The position numbers and the translations under genes are program-made. The notes under the pieces are model-generated. The model had not been told where the DNA came from. It was given only the letters and a program-made list of their open reading frames with translations, and made no database searches. Shown piece after piece: positions 25,593 through 33,596 of a stretch of DNA of 64,000 bases; the first letter of the stretch is position 1, and each line of letters begins with the position of its first letter. Origin of the DNA: Microbacteriaceae bacterium PS02067 (GTDB lineage Bacteria; Actinomycetota; Actinomycetes; Actinomycetales; Microbacteriaceae). The DNA is taken from contig JASCPG010000002.1 of the NCBI GenBank assembly GCA_029960085.1, positions 1 through 64,000 on the forward strand, in the 5' to 3' direction.

Positions 25593-25643
25593 TGACCCGC
25601 TGACATGAGAGTGTCACACCCTGGACGAATGAAGGAGCAGGAC

Positions 25644-25967
25644 ATGACCGCGAAGGCCACGAGCGAGACCACCTGGAAGCAGGACGTCTTGGACGCTGAG
25701 GGGCCCGTGCTGGTGGACTTCTGGGCCGCGTGGTGCGGTCCGTGTCGCATGGTCGGGCCGATCCTCGACGAGATCCAGTCGGAGAACGGCGAGAAGATCA
25801 CCGTCCTCAAGCTGAACGTCGACGAGAACCCCAACCTCGCGATGGAGTACCAGATCACGTCGATCCCGGCGATGAAGGTGTTCAACAAGGGTCAGGTCGA
25901 GAAGACGATCATCGGTGCCAAGCCGAAGTTCGCCCTCGAGCAGGACCTCGCCGCGTACCTCGGCTGA
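25644..25967 (+). CDS. trxA: Thioredoxin
   Basis: 107 aa from ATG 25644, chosen because GAAGGAG lies just upstream and the result has standard thioredoxin length; the frame opens 13 codons earlier. The active site WCGPC is at residues 30-34 with Cys31 and Cys34, and the cis-Pro loop reads SIPAM. It reduces protein disulfides in the cytoplasm and is recharged by TrxB, encoded upstream. The gene converges with a small hypothetical gene, with a strong hairpin between them. Confidence 0.96.
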   Translation: MTAKATSETTWKQDVLDAEGPVLVDFWAAWCGPCRMVGPILDEIQSENGEKITVLKLNVDENPNLAMEYQITSIPAMKVFNKGQVEKTIIGAKPKFALEQDLAAYLG

Positions 25968-26025
25968 CCAGCGTCCCCCGCTGTCTTTGCCTCGACACCG
26001 CGGGGGATGCCCAGACGGCTGAACC

Positions 26026-26379
26026 TCAGGATGCCTCGGCGCGTGCCGAGGCATCCGCTGCCGTCGACCACCGGCGGTGCGGCTCGTTGCCGAGCAGCCG
26101 CCAGACGGCGCGCGTGAGCTCGGGGTGGTCGAGGGAGATCTGCCGGAGCACCCGGTAGTTCCGCGACACGGACGGCTGTGCGCCGCCGTCGGCCGCGATG
26201 TTCTCGGCGCGGAGCGTCAAGACGACGAGTTCGTCGACCGTCGGCAGGTCCTCCATGAAATCCCACGGGTCTTCCCCGTCGCGGAGGCGCTCTTCCACGA
26301 GCACCGACAGTTCATCCGATGCCTCGGCGCGCAGCAGCTCGAGGCTGGCGCGGCGCGGGAGGGACGATCGATCGGTCAC
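26026..26379 (-). CDS. Small hypothetical protein between trxA and parB
   Basis: 117 aa, acidic N-terminal two-thirds (LRAEASDELSVLVEERLRDGEDPWDFMEDLP) and a helical C-terminal part with RNYRVLRQISLDHPELTRAVWRLLG. No signal peptide, membrane segment, cysteine or known motif. I do not recognise the family. It is transcribed in the same direction as parA-parB, starting 75 nt after the parB stop, so it may be the third gene of that transcript. Its last codons (ASARAEAS) are written by the hairpin at 26029-26056, so the C-terminal tail is dictated by the terminator. Confidence 0.65.
   Translation of the reverse strand: MTDRSSLPRRASLELLRAEASDELSVLVEERLRDGEDPWDFMEDLPTVDELVVLTLRAENIAADGGAQPSVSRNYRVLRQISLDHPELTRAVWRLLGNEPHRRWSTAADASARAEAS
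26029..26056. terminator. Perfect 12-bp hairpin at the trxA / hypothetical gene junction
   Basis: GGATGCCTCGGC (26029-26040), loop GCGT, GCCGAGGCATCC (26045-26056). It lies between convergent genes and inside the last codons of the minus-strand gene, so it can serve both transcripts. The arms begin and end with the GGATGCC word that is over-represented throughout the window. Confidence 0.6.
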
Positions 26380-26453
26380 CCCTCCAGCCTACGTCGTGGG
26401 CTCCTGTGCGAGGGTGTCCGGCGGAAGTCGAGAGGGCGGCAGCCCGGCGATGG

Positions 26454-27461
26454 TCAGGCGGCGCCGAACTCGGTCTCGCCGAGTTCACCGAGGATCCGGT
26501 TGAGATCCTGCACGGTGGCGAAATCAATGATGATCTGGCCTTTTCGTGCCGTCAGCGCGATCTTCACCTTCGTGTTGAGACGGTCGCCGAGCTTCTCAGC
26601 GACATCGTCGAGGTGCGCCCGACGAGCCCCTGCCTTGGGGGCCGGTGTCTTCACGCGGCCCGCCGGGGCACCCTTCGCCGCGGCTTCCGCCGCGCGGACG
26701 GAGAGGTCCTCGTTGACGATCTTGTCGGCCAGGCGCTGCATGGCATCCACGTCGTCGAGCGAGAGGATGGCTCGTGCGTGACCGGCGCTGAGCACGCCGG
26801 CCGCGACCCGCTGCTGCACCGGCATGGGGAGCTTCAGGAGCCGGATCGTGTTGCTGATCTGCGGGCGGGAGCGGCCGATACGGGTCGCGAGCTGCTCCTG
26901 CGTGATCCCGAAGTCGTCGAGGAGCTGCTGGTAGGCGGACGCCTCTTCCAGGGGGTTCAGCTGCGAGCGGTGGAGGTTCTCGAGCAGCGCGTCACGAAGC
27001 AGGTCGTCGTCCGCCGTCTCGCGGACGATGGCGGGGATGGACGTGAGTCCCGCGGCGCGTGAAGCGCGCGTGCGGCGCTCGCCCATGATGAGCTCGTATG
27101 CCCCGTCGTCGTTCTTCCGCACGACGACCGGTTGCAGCACACCGAACTCGCGGACGCTGTGGACGAGCTCCGCGAGGTCGTCGGGGTCGAAGTTGGTGCG
27201 CGGCTGGCGCGGGTTCGGGACGATGTCGTTCGGGTCGATGTGGACGAGACGCGCCCCCGGGATCTCGACGAGCTCGGCCGTGACCTCGACGGTCTCCTCG
27301 GTGTCAGCCACGGCGGCATCCGCTGCCCGCTCGACGATCTCGGTAGCGGCCGGCGCGGTGGATGCCCCGGGGAAGAAGACGTCGACGGGGCGCGTCTCGG
27401 CACTGTCCGTGGTGGGGATGAGGGCGCCGATGCCCCGTCCGAGTCCTGTGCGCTTGGCCAT
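26454..27461 (-). CDS. parB: Chromosome partitioning protein ParB
   Basis: 335 aa. It binds parS and slides along DNA as a CTP-dependent clamp to organise and segregate the origin. After a variable N-terminal tail of about 80 residues come the CTP/ParB-Srx domain (LVHIDPNDIVPNPRQPRTNF ... LIMGERRTRASRAAG) and the box with LHRSQLNPLEEA. The helix-turn-helix that reads parS follows (ITQEQLATRIGRSRPQISNTIRLL), and then the C-terminal dimerisation region. The start overlaps the parA stop by one nt (TGATG). Nine parS sites lie just beyond parA. Confidence 0.95.
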   Translation of the reverse strand: MAKRTGLGRGIGALIPTTDSAETRPVDVFFPGASTAPAATEIVERAADAAVADTEETVEVTAELVEIPGARLVHIDPNDIVPNPRQPRTNFDPDDLAELVHSVREFGVLQPVVVRKNDDGAYELIMGERRTRASRAAGLTSIPAIVRETADDDLLRDALLENLHRSQLNPLEEASAYQQLLDDFGITQEQLATRIGRSRPQISNTIRLLKLPMPVQQRVAAGVLSAGHARAILSLDDVDAMQRLADKIVNEDLSVRAAEAAAKGAPAGRVKTPAPKAGARRAHLDDVAEKLGDRLNTKVKIALTARKGQIIIDFATVQDLNRILGELGETEFGAA

Positions 27462-28393
27462 CAGCTGTTCTCCTCGTTCGTCTTCTGCTGCTGTCGCAGG
27501 ACCAGTTCCACGGCCGCTTCGCGGTACGAGATCGCGCCGACGGACTGCGGGTCGTACGCGATCACCGTCTGGCCGAAGCTCGGCGCCTCGGACACACGCA
27601 CGGTGCGCGGGATCACAGCGCGCAGCACCTCAGCCGGGAAGTGCGACCGGACCTCCTCCGCCACCTGCTGAGCGAGCCGCGTGCGGCCGTCGTACATGGT
27701 GAGGAGGATCGTCGAGAGGTGCAGCCGCGGGTTCAGGTGCTTCTGGATCATCCGGATGCTTCCGAGCAGCTGGCTGAGGCCTTCGAGCGCGTAATACTCG
27801 CACTGGATGGGGATCATCAGCTCATCGGCGGCCGTGAAGGCGTTGATCGTGAGCAGTCCGAGCGAGGGCGGGCAGTCGATGAAGACGAAGTCGACCCCTT
27901 CGCCGGGAAGTGCGAGGTAGTCCTCGAGGGCCGTCCGCAGGCGGTGTTCGCGCGCCACTTGCGAGACGAGTTCGATCTCGGCGCCGGCGAGGTGGATCGT
28001 GCTCGGCGCGCAGAGGAGGTTCGGGGACTCGGGGCTCGTCTGGATGATGTCAGCGAGGGGGAACTCGTCGATCAGCACGTCGTAGACGCTGGGAATGTCG
28101 GCGCTGTGCGGCACACCCAGCGCCGTGGAGGCGTTCCCCTGCGGATCGAGGTCGATCACGAGCACGCGCGCACCGAGGGATGCCAGTGCTGCCGCCGTGT
28201 TGACGGTGGTCGTGGTCTTGCCGACCCCGCCCTTCTGGTTCGAGATCGTGATGACCCGCGTGGGCCCGGAGAACTGCAGCGACACGGCATCCAACGCTTT
28301 GCGGCGGGACGTCAGGTCGGCCAGTTCGCGCGCAATGGGACTGTCATCGAGGGAGAAGGGTGCGGGAGCCGTCGCGTTCTCCGATTCCTGCAC
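27461..28393 (-). CDS. parA: Chromosome partitioning ATPase ParA
   Basis: 310 aa taking GTG 28393 as start (AGGAG six nt upstream; GTG 28396 is an alternative). The open frame runs on to 28522, but that part is repeat DNA. Deviant Walker A motif ISNQKGGVGKTTTTVNTAAAL, switch motifs VLVIDLDPQGNAS and FVFIDCPPSLGLLT, and the basic C-terminal DNA-binding segment are visible. It forms an ATP-dependent gradient on the nucleoid that moves ParB-parS complexes. It is translationally coupled to parB. Upstream is the parS-palindrome array, which must contain its promoter. Confidence 0.95.
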   Translation of the reverse strand: MQESENATAPAPFSLDDSPIARELADLTSRRKALDAVSLQFSGPTRVITISNQKGGVGKTTTTVNTAAALASLGARVLVIDLDPQGNASTALGVPHSADIPSVYDVLIDEFPLADIIQTSPESPNLLCAPSTIHLAGAEIELVSQVAREHRLRTALEDYLALPGEGVDFVFIDCPPSLGLLTINAFTAADELMIPIQCEYYALEGLSQLLGSIRMIQKHLNPRLHLSTILLTMYDGRTRLAQQVAEEVRSHFPAEVLRAVIPRTVRVSEAPSFGQTVIAYDPQSVGAISYREAAVELVLRQQQKTNEENS

Positions 28394-28525
28394 CACTGAC
28401 TCCTGTTCGTTGCGGGACCATCCCACTGTAGTCGACCACCCACCCCCCGGCTCCCCCGGCCACCCACCGGTATCCCCCGCCGGTGATCGAGTGCCGCGCG
28501 CAGCGCGGTGTATCGAGATCACCCG

Positions 28526-30049
28526 GTTTCACGTGAAACATGAGCTGTGAGTGTGTGGTTTCGATACGGCCGCTGCGCGGCCTACTCAACCACCGAGGCG
28601 CGGCTCACCACCCGGTGATCGAGTGCCGCGCGAAGCGCGGCGTATCGAGATCACCCCGTTTCACGTGAAACATCGTGCGACGTGAGTGGTTTCGATACGG
28701 CGGCTTCGCCCCCAACTCAACCACCGAGGCGGCTCACCACCCGGTGATCGAGTGCCGCGAGCAGCGCGGCGCATCGAGATCACTCGCCGTCCGCGAAGTC
28801 CTTCTTGCTGAGGGCGGGGAGATCCTCTCCGCGGAACTCGATGAGGGCTTTCCGCTTCGCGCGACTCCACCCCTGCACCTGCTTCTCTCGCGCGAAGGCC
28901 TCGTCGATGCGCGCGAACTCCTCGACGTAGACGAGTTCCAGGGGTCTACGGCGACGAGTGTACTCGGCACCCTCGCCGACGTCGTGCTGCCAGAGACGTC
29001 GTTCTATGTTGACCGTGCTGCCGACGTAGAAGGAACCATCCGCGCACTCGAGGATGTACATATACGCCATCACTCGAGTATCGACAGATGGGGATAGTGA
29101 CGTTCACACACGGGTGCGAAATGGGGATGAACAGCGACATTGGCCCACTGTGGAGGGGGCGGCGTGGTTTCGATACGGCGGCTTTGCCGCCTACTCAACC
29201 ACCGGGGGTGGTCCCGTCAGGCCGGTGATCGAGTGCCGCGCGCAGCGCGGTGTATCGAGATCACAGCGTTTCACGTGAAACATCGTGCGGCCTGAGTGGT
29301 TTCGATACGGCGGCTTCGCCGCCTACTCAACCACCGGGGGTGCGACGTGAGTGGTTTCGATACGGCGGCTTCGCCGCCTACTCAACCACCGAGGGGGGGT
29401 TCCGGTCCGGCCGGTGATCGAGTGCCGCGCGAAGCGCGGTGTGTCGAGATCACAGCGTTTCACGTGAAACACCGTGTGGCCGCGTGGTTTCGATACGGCG
29501 GCTTCGCCGCCTACTCAACCGCCGGGGCGGCTAGCCACCCGGTGATCGAGTGCCGCGCGAAGCGCGGTGTATCGAGATCACACCGTTTCACGTGAAACAT
29601 CGTGCGGCCTGAGTGGTTTCGATACGGCCGCTACGCGGCCTACTCAACCACCGAGGGGTGGTCCCGGTCCGGCCGGTGATCGAGTGCCGCGCGGAAGCGC
29701 GGTGTATCGAGATCACACCGTTTCACGTGAAACACCGTGTGGCCGCGTGGTTTCGATACGGCGGCTTCGCCGCCTACTCAACCACCGGAAGTGGTCCCGC
29801 AGGCCGGTGATCGAGTGCCGCGCGCAGCGCGGTGTATCGAGATCACCCCGTTTCACGTGAAACATCGTGCGACGTGAGTGGTTTCGATACGGCCGCTTCG
29901 CCGCCTACTCAACCACCGGGGGTGCGACGTGAGTGGTTTCGATACGGCGGCTTCGCCCCCTACTCAACCACCGGGGGTGGTCCCGCAGGCCGGTGATCGA
30001 GTGCCGCGCGCAGCGCGGTGTATCGAGATCACACCGTTTCACGTGAAAC
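28526..30049. other. parS: Cluster of eight parS centromere sites
   Basis: The 14-bp palindrome GTTTCACGTGAAAC occurs at 28526-28539, 28658-28671, 29268-29281, 29457-29470, 29585-29598, 29720-29733, 29850-29863 and 30036-30049, always followed by A. This matches 15 of 16 bases of the universal bacterial parS TGTTTCACGTGAAACA. All are exact in the core, so all should bind ParB, encoded 1-3 kb away. Confidence 0.95.
28780..29070 (-). CDS. GIY-YIG domain nuclease embedded in the parS array
   Basis: 96 aa from ATG 29070 (GTG 29073 possible). It is a single-domain GIY-YIG protein of the short UPF0213/YhbQ type: the two-strand core YMYILECADGSFYVGST, the following Arg-rich helix (NIERRLWQHD), and the metal-binding Glu in AFAREKQVQGWSRAKR. 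No DNA-binding appendage is seen. Cellular roles of such stand-alone proteins are mostly unknown. Its stop codon is written by the GATCAC end of a B palindrome. It takes the position that a parS occupies in the other eight units. The upstream 90 nt (29074-29163) are unique, then the next A palindrome begins. Confidence 0.88.
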   Translation of the reverse strand: MAYMYILECADGSFYVGSTVNIERRLWQHDVGEGAEYTRRRRPLELVYVEEFARIDEAFAREKQVQGWSRAKRKALIEFRGEDLPALSKKDFADGE

Positions 30050-30161
30050 ATCGTGCGGCCTGAGTGGTTTCGATACGGCCGCTGCGCGGCCTACTCAACC
30101 ACCGGGGGTGCGAAGTGAATGGTTTCGATACGGCGGCTTCGCCGCCTACTCAACCACCGGG

Positions 30162-30791
30162 TCAGGCGCGGGTGGCGCGGATGACGCGCGTGGGCTCGGC
30201 GATGACGCCCTCGCCGACCACCTCGACGCGCACGTCGGTCAGCTTGTACTTGCGAATGGCCTTCTCGGCGGCGTCGATCTCGTTCGCAGCGTTCGCGCCC
30301 TTCAGGAGGATCAGCTCTCCACCCGGGCGCAACAGCGGTGCCGTCAGCGGGATCAGCGTCTTCAGTGCACTGACCGCCCGCGCCGTCACGGCATCCAGCA
30401 CAGCGCCGCGCTTCCACTCCTCGCCACGACCGCGCACCACTTCCACATTGTCGAGACCCAGGGCCTCCACCTGCTCGGTAAGCCAGGCGACGCGTCGCTC
30501 CATCGGCTCGATCAGCACCCACTGCACATCGGGGCGCGAAATCGCCAGCACGAGCCCCGGCAGTCCGGCGCCCGATCCGATGTCGCCGACCACGCCGCCG
30601 GCGGGGAACAGCGGGGCCGCGACCGCCGAGTTGAGGATGTGGCGCGACCAGATCCGCGGCGGCTCGAGCGGGCCGATCAGCCCGCGCTCCTCGCCGTGCT
30701 CACCAAGCGCCTGCGTGAACTGCCGCGCCAGCGCGATCCGGTTGCCGAAGACGTCGGATGCCTCGCGCGGCTCAGCCTCGATCATCACCAT
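30162..30791 (-). CDS. rsmG: 16S rRNA (guanine-527-N7)-methyltransferase
   Basis: 209 aa from ATG 30791 (ATG 30785 is also possible). Methylates N7 of G527 in 16S rRNA. SAM-binding motif GDIGSGAGLPGLVLAI, then VLIEPMERRVAWL and the RsmG signature VTARAVSALKTLIPLTAPLL are visible. The start codon directly abuts a parS (30791-30806), so ParB binding could affect initiation of this reading frame. It follows khpB with a 22-nt gap, as in most bacteria, and its stop touches the last A palindrome of the array. Confidence 0.93.
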   Translation of the reverse strand: MVMIEAEPREASDVFGNRIALARQFTQALGEHGEERGLIGPLEPPRIWSRHILNSAVAAPLFPAGGVVGDIGSGAGLPGLVLAISRPDVQWVLIEPMERRVAWLTEQVEALGLDNVEVVRGRGEEWKRGAVLDAVTARAVSALKTLIPLTAPLLRPGGELILLKGANAANEIDAAEKAIRKYKLTDVRVEVVGEGVIAEPTRVIRATRA

Positions 30792-30806
30792 GTTTCACGT
30801 GAAACA
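30791..30806. other. parS: parS site at the rsmG start
   Basis: TGTTTCACGTGAAACA, a perfect 16-of-16 match to consensus parS. It fills the 22-nt gap between khpB and rsmG and its last base pair is part of the rsmG start codon. It is the only site of the nine that is outside the palindrome array. Confidence 0.93.
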
Positions 30807-30813
30807 CCCGCCC

Positions 30814-31320
30814 TCAGGCGCGGCGGATCACCGTGTGCCGGTCAGCGCCCTCACCGTACGACTCCGACACGAGCCCACGGTCGGCGACGATGTCGTGGAT
30901 CAGCTTGCGCTCGTAGCTCGACATCGCCGGCAGGGATGCCTGCGACGCGCCCTCGTCGAGACGGGCGATCGCACGGTCGACGAGCTTCTCGAGCTGACGC
31001 TGACGCGCGTCGCGCGAACCACCCACATCGAGGATGAGCCGCGAGAAGCGGCCTGTCTTGGTCTGCACGGCGATCCGGGTCAGCTCCTGCAGGGCCTGAA
31101 CCGTGTCGGGGTCGGCGAGCAGTCGCAGTGCGCCCTCGTCCTCGTTCTCCACCGACACGTAGGCCCGACCCGCGCGGACGTCCAGCGCGAGGTCGCCATC
31201 GATGTCCGCGATGTCCAGCAGCCCCTCGAGGTAGTCGGCGGCCACGTCGCCTTCCTGCTCGAGCTGCTCGAGAGTCGCGGCGGACCGCTCGTTCGCCGTC
31301 TCTTCTGCGATGTTGCTCAT
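30814..31320 (-). CDS. khpB: RNA-binding protein KhpB/Jag (R3H domain)
   Basis: 168 aa from ATG 31320 behind GAGAGGA. An acidic N-terminus of about 30 residues precedes a KH-like domain (residues about 30-95) and a C-terminal R3H domain with SSYERKLIHDIV and VSESYGEG ... RHTVI. It binds RNA and is linked to cell-length and envelope control in Gram-positives. Gene order yidC-khpB-rsmG is standard. The long N-terminal Jag domain of Firmicutes is absent. Confidence 0.9.
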   Translation of the reverse strand: MSNIAEETANERSAATLEQLEQEGDVAADYLEGLLDIADIDGDLALDVRAGRAYVSVENEDEGALRLLADPDTVQALQELTRIAVQTKTGRFSRLILDVGGSRDARQRQLEKLVDRAIARLDEGASQASLPAMSSYERKLIHDIVADRGLVSESYGEGADRHTVIRRA

Positions 31321-31334
31321 GATGATCCTCTCCG

Positions 31335-32456
31335 TCACGACTCGTTCTGGGGCTTGTTCTTCTGCGCCTGCTTCTTCGAGCGCTGCTTGCTCACCGGCTG
31401 CTGTCGCTTCGGAGCCTCCGCCTTCGCCTTCTGCGCCTCGTCGTACAGGCGCTGCTGCTCCGCCTCGTACTTCTCCAGCGGGACGACACGGCCCGAGGCA
31501 TCCAGCGCCTTGCCGCGCCGCGCGAGACGCTCCTCGCGTGCCTTGGCAGCGTCGGACCCCGGAGTCGGGAGGTTACGGATCACGACGAACTGCTGCACCA
31601 TCGTCCAGATGTTGGAGGTGAACCAGTAGAGCACGACACCGAGCGGGAAGAAGACGCCCGAGAAGATGAAGGCGAGCGGCAAGACGTACAGCATGATCCG
31701 CTGCATCTGGTAGGCCTGCCCGGTCTTGGCCTCGGGGGAGAGGTTCCGCGAGATGATCTGCAGCTGCGTGATGAACTGCGACGCGATCATGAGGATGACC
31801 AGGACCACGAGGATCGCGACCGTCGCCTCCCAGCCATCCGGCTTCTGGTTGACGGCCTCGATGAGGCTCGTGTGCAGGGGAGCCACGCCGAAGAGCTTCG
31901 CCTCGTAGAACTGCCACGTGAGCTCCTTGCTGAGAAGGCCCACGCCGCCGAAGCCCCACTCCGCGTGCTTCTTCACATCACTCAGCGTGTAGAACATGCC
32001 GAGGAGGATCGGCATCTGCACGAGCAGGGGCAGACAGCTCGAGACGGGTGTCGTGCCGTGCTTCTTGTACAGCGCCATGGTCTCGCGGCTCATCGCCTCG
32101 CGAGAGAGCTGATCCTTCTTGCCGCGGTACTTCTCCTGAACTTTTCGCAGTTCAGGAGCGATTTCCATCATCTTTCGCTGGCTCTTGATCTGCCGAACGA
32201 ACAGAGGAATGAGGGCCGAGCGCACGACGACGACGAGCCCGATGATCGACAGCACCCAGGTGATACCGGCATCCGCCGAAAGGCCGAGCGATGTGAAGAT
32301 CCAGTGCCAGAACACGAGGATCGCCTCGACGATCCACTTGAACGGCCACATGATGGCGCTGAAGAAGTCGAGCTGCGTGCTCGGCGCCGGTGTCGTCGGA
32401 GTCGGCACCACCGGGGTCGGTGTCGCGGCGGCGGCACGGTAGAGAAGATCCAGCAC
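31335..32456 (-). CDS. yidC: Membrane protein insertase YidC
   Basis: 373 aa from GTG 32456. The SD (AAGGA) lies inside the end of yidD. Inserts and folds membrane proteins with or without SecYEG. The 60KD_IMP core shows five hydrophobic segments: the first near residue 35-60, then [25 protein letters not shown] with the conserved groove Arg, and later [19 protein letters not shown] and the last pair around [25 protein letters not shown]. The C-terminal tail is highly basic ([19 protein letters not shown]), fit for ribosome binding. As usual in Gram-positive YidC the large periplasmic domain is absent. Confidence 0.95.
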   Translation of the reverse strand: MLDLLYRAAAATPTPVVPTPTTPAPSTQLDFFSAIMWPFKWIVEAILVFWHWIFTSLGLSADAGITWVLSIIGLVVVVRSALIPLFVRQIKSQRKMMEIAPELRKVQEKYRGKKDQLSREAMSRETMALYKKHGTTPVSSCLPLLVQMPILLGMFYTLSDVKKHAEWGFGGVGLLSKELTWQFYEAKLFGVAPLHTSLIEAVNQKPDGWEATVAILVVLVILMIASQFITQLQIISRNLSPEAKTGQAYQMQRIMLYVLPLAFIFSGVFFPLGVVLYWFTSNIWTMVQQFVVIRNLPTPGSDAAKAREERLARRGKALDASGRVVPLEKYEAEQQRLYDEAQKAKAEAPKRQQPVSKQRSKKQAQKNKPQNES

Positions 32457-32459
32457 GGA

Positions 32460-32846
32460 TCAGTCCTTTCTCGGCGACACGCGTGCGGGCGCGTCGTCTG
32501 TGGATGGCACGACGAACCCGTGCCGGGTGAGCTCATGGCGGAAGTCCCGATGCAGCGGGACGTCGTCGACCCCGCCCTGCGCCCACGGGTGGCAGCGGGC
32601 GAGGCGGGCGGCCGTCAGCGCGCTGCCCTTCAGCAGACCGTGCTGCTGGACGGCGCCGACGGCATAGGCGGAACACGACGGGTAGTACTTGCAGACGTCG
32701 CCGTACAGGTGCGAGATCGTCGCCCGGTATCCGTGCAGCAATGCGAGGCCGGCGTTTCGGGGGAGAAGCGGCACACTGCCGAGCAGGGCGGATCCCGACA
32801 GCGTTCCGGTCCCGAGAGAGTAGGACGGCAGAGTCGTGACGCTCAC
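32460..32846 (-). CDS. yidD: Membrane protein insertion efficiency factor YidD
   Basis: 128 aa from GTG 32846. The start overlaps the rnpA stop (GTGA). The conserved core [27 protein letters not shown] ... [24 protein letters not shown], with its three cysteines, identifies YidD. It is a small amphipathic membrane-associated protein that assists YidC. It lies between rnpA and yidC as expected, with a C-terminal extension of about 30 residues after VDDVP that is longer than in enterobacteria. Confidence 0.93.
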   Translation of the reverse strand: MSVTTLPSYSLGTGTLSGSALLGSVPLLPRNAGLALLHGYRATISHLYGDVCKYYPSCSAYAVGAVQQHGLLKGSALTAARLARCHPWAQGGVDDVPLHRDFRHELTRHGFVVPSTDDAPARVSPRKD

Positions 32847-33181
32847 GCTGCGGCTCGCCGAGTGAGGCAGCGGATGACTTCCGCGCGGAGGTCCTGGAAA
32901 TCGGCGGATGCCGCGGTGGGCAGCGCCCGGATGACGACGTCTGCCCCGGGGCGCACACCGCCGAGCGCTTCGGCGCACACCGCCTTGAGGCGACGTCGCA
33001 CCGTGTTGCGGGTCACAGCGGTCCCCACTTGCTTGCTCACGATGAATCCGAACCGCGGAGCGCGGTCTTCGGAGGTGGTGACCACGTACGTCACCGTGTG
33101 CGGACCGGCACACCGGGAACCCCCGCGGACGACGGCTTTGTATTCCGCCCCGCGGGTGATGCGATTCCCCCGCGCCAGCAC
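32843..33181 (-). CDS. rnpA: Ribonuclease P protein component
   Basis: 112 aa from GTG 33181. An open frame upstream of 33181 is antisense or overlaps rpmH and was discarded. Protein subunit of RNase P, which matures tRNA 5' ends. The typical [18 protein letters not shown] start, [24 protein letters not shown] (the RNR motif that contacts RNA) and [11 protein letters not shown] are present. No strong Shine-Dalgarno is seen, and it starts 10 nt after the rpmH stop, so coupled translation is likely. Confidence 0.93.
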   Translation of the reverse strand: MLARGNRITRGAEYKAVVRGGSRCAGPHTVTYVVTTSEDRAPRFGFIVSKQVGTAVTRNTVRRRLKAVCAEALGGVRPGADVVIRALPTAASADFQDLRAEVIRCLTRRAAA

Positions 33182-33191
33182 TGCGGAAAGG

Positions 33192-33329
33192 TCAGGCCGA
33201 CAGCTCGGTGCGACCCTTGGCGCGGCGCGCCGACAGGATCGAGCGACCGGCACGCGTGCGCATGCGGGCGCGGAACCCGTGCTTCTTGGCGCGGCGGCGG
33301 TTGTTGGGCTGGAACGTGCGCTTGCTCAT
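33192..33329 (-). CDS. rpmH: 50S ribosomal protein L34
   Basis: 45 aa, [20 protein letters not shown] at the start and [13 protein letters not shown] at the end. This is the full and normal length of bacterial L34, with about one third Arg/Lys. It starts at ATG 33329 behind GGAG. It is the first gene of the leftward rpmH-rnpA-yidD-yidC-khpB-rsmG run and diverges from dnaA; its promoter lies in 33330-33596. Confidence 0.97.
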   Translation of the reverse strand: MSKRTFQPNNRRRAKKHGFRARMRTRAGRSILSARRAKGRTELSA

Positions 33330-33477
33330 GTGGATCACTCCGGATCGGCGGGGTCACCCGAACGCTCTAAGACCGGGGACACAGGTACAGGGGGACGTGC
33401 GCCTGCGGGCACACGTCAACCGACTAAGGATACGTCGAGAACCCTCAGACCTCAAACCGGGCACACCCGTTCGTGCA

Positions 33478-33587
33478 TTATCCACTGCCTGTGGATGAAG
33501 GGTGGCAGGGACACGCGGCCCGGATCTACCGTGGATTTTGCTCGGCACGGGCTCGCTGACTACCGTGGCACGCGTCAGTTATCCACA
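33478..33587. promoter_or_regulatory. DnaA boxes upstream of dnaA
   Basis: TTATCCACT (33478-33486), the reverse box TGTGGATGA (33490-33498), and a perfect TTATCCACA (33579-33587) ending 9 nt before the dnaA ATG. They lie in the 267-nt rpmH-dnaA spacer and suit dnaA autoregulation. The last box overlaps the leader just ahead of the dnaA ribosome binding site. Confidence 0.75.
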
Positions 33588-33596
33588 GGGGGTCCC

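Larger units (their letters stand above)
28482..30160. repeat. Composite array: nine B-parS-A units made of two inverted palindromes
   Basis: B palindromes (GGTGATCGAGTGCCGCGCG ... TATCGAGATCAC, about 40 nt) start near 28482, 28615, 28743, 29223, 29413, 29542, 29674, 29806 and 29993. A palindromes (GGTTTCGATACGGCGGC ... CTACTCAACCACCG, about 40 nt) start near 28557, 28687, 29166, 29298, 29352, 29484, 29613, 29748, 29879, 29935, 30065 and 30121. B is a diverged reverse complement of A. Each B is followed after 4-5 nt by a parS, except the third, which is followed by a GIY-YIG gene. One or two A copies come next. Inter-parS spacing is about 130 or about 187 nt depending on one or two A copies. 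The array fills almost all DNA between parA and the rsmG stop (30162). Confidence 0.93.

Noticed and set aside
22999-25617. 872-codon minus-strand frame opposite murJ and trxB
   Set aside because: Shadow frame, since both plus-strand genes have complete family motifs.
28394-28522. N-terminal extension of ParA
   Set aside because: The extra codons are palindromic repeat DNA. A GTG with a well-placed AGGAG gives standard ParA length.
28482-30160. Possible CRISPR array
   Set aside because: The repeats are palindromes of about 40 nt separated by other conserved elements (parS, linkers), not identical direct repeats with unique spacers. There are no cas genes nearby.
31872-33596. Long N-terminal extension of DnaA
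   Set aside because: It crosses yidC, yidD, rnpA, rpmH and a DnaA box. The ATG at 33597 with GGGGG upstream is the standard start.
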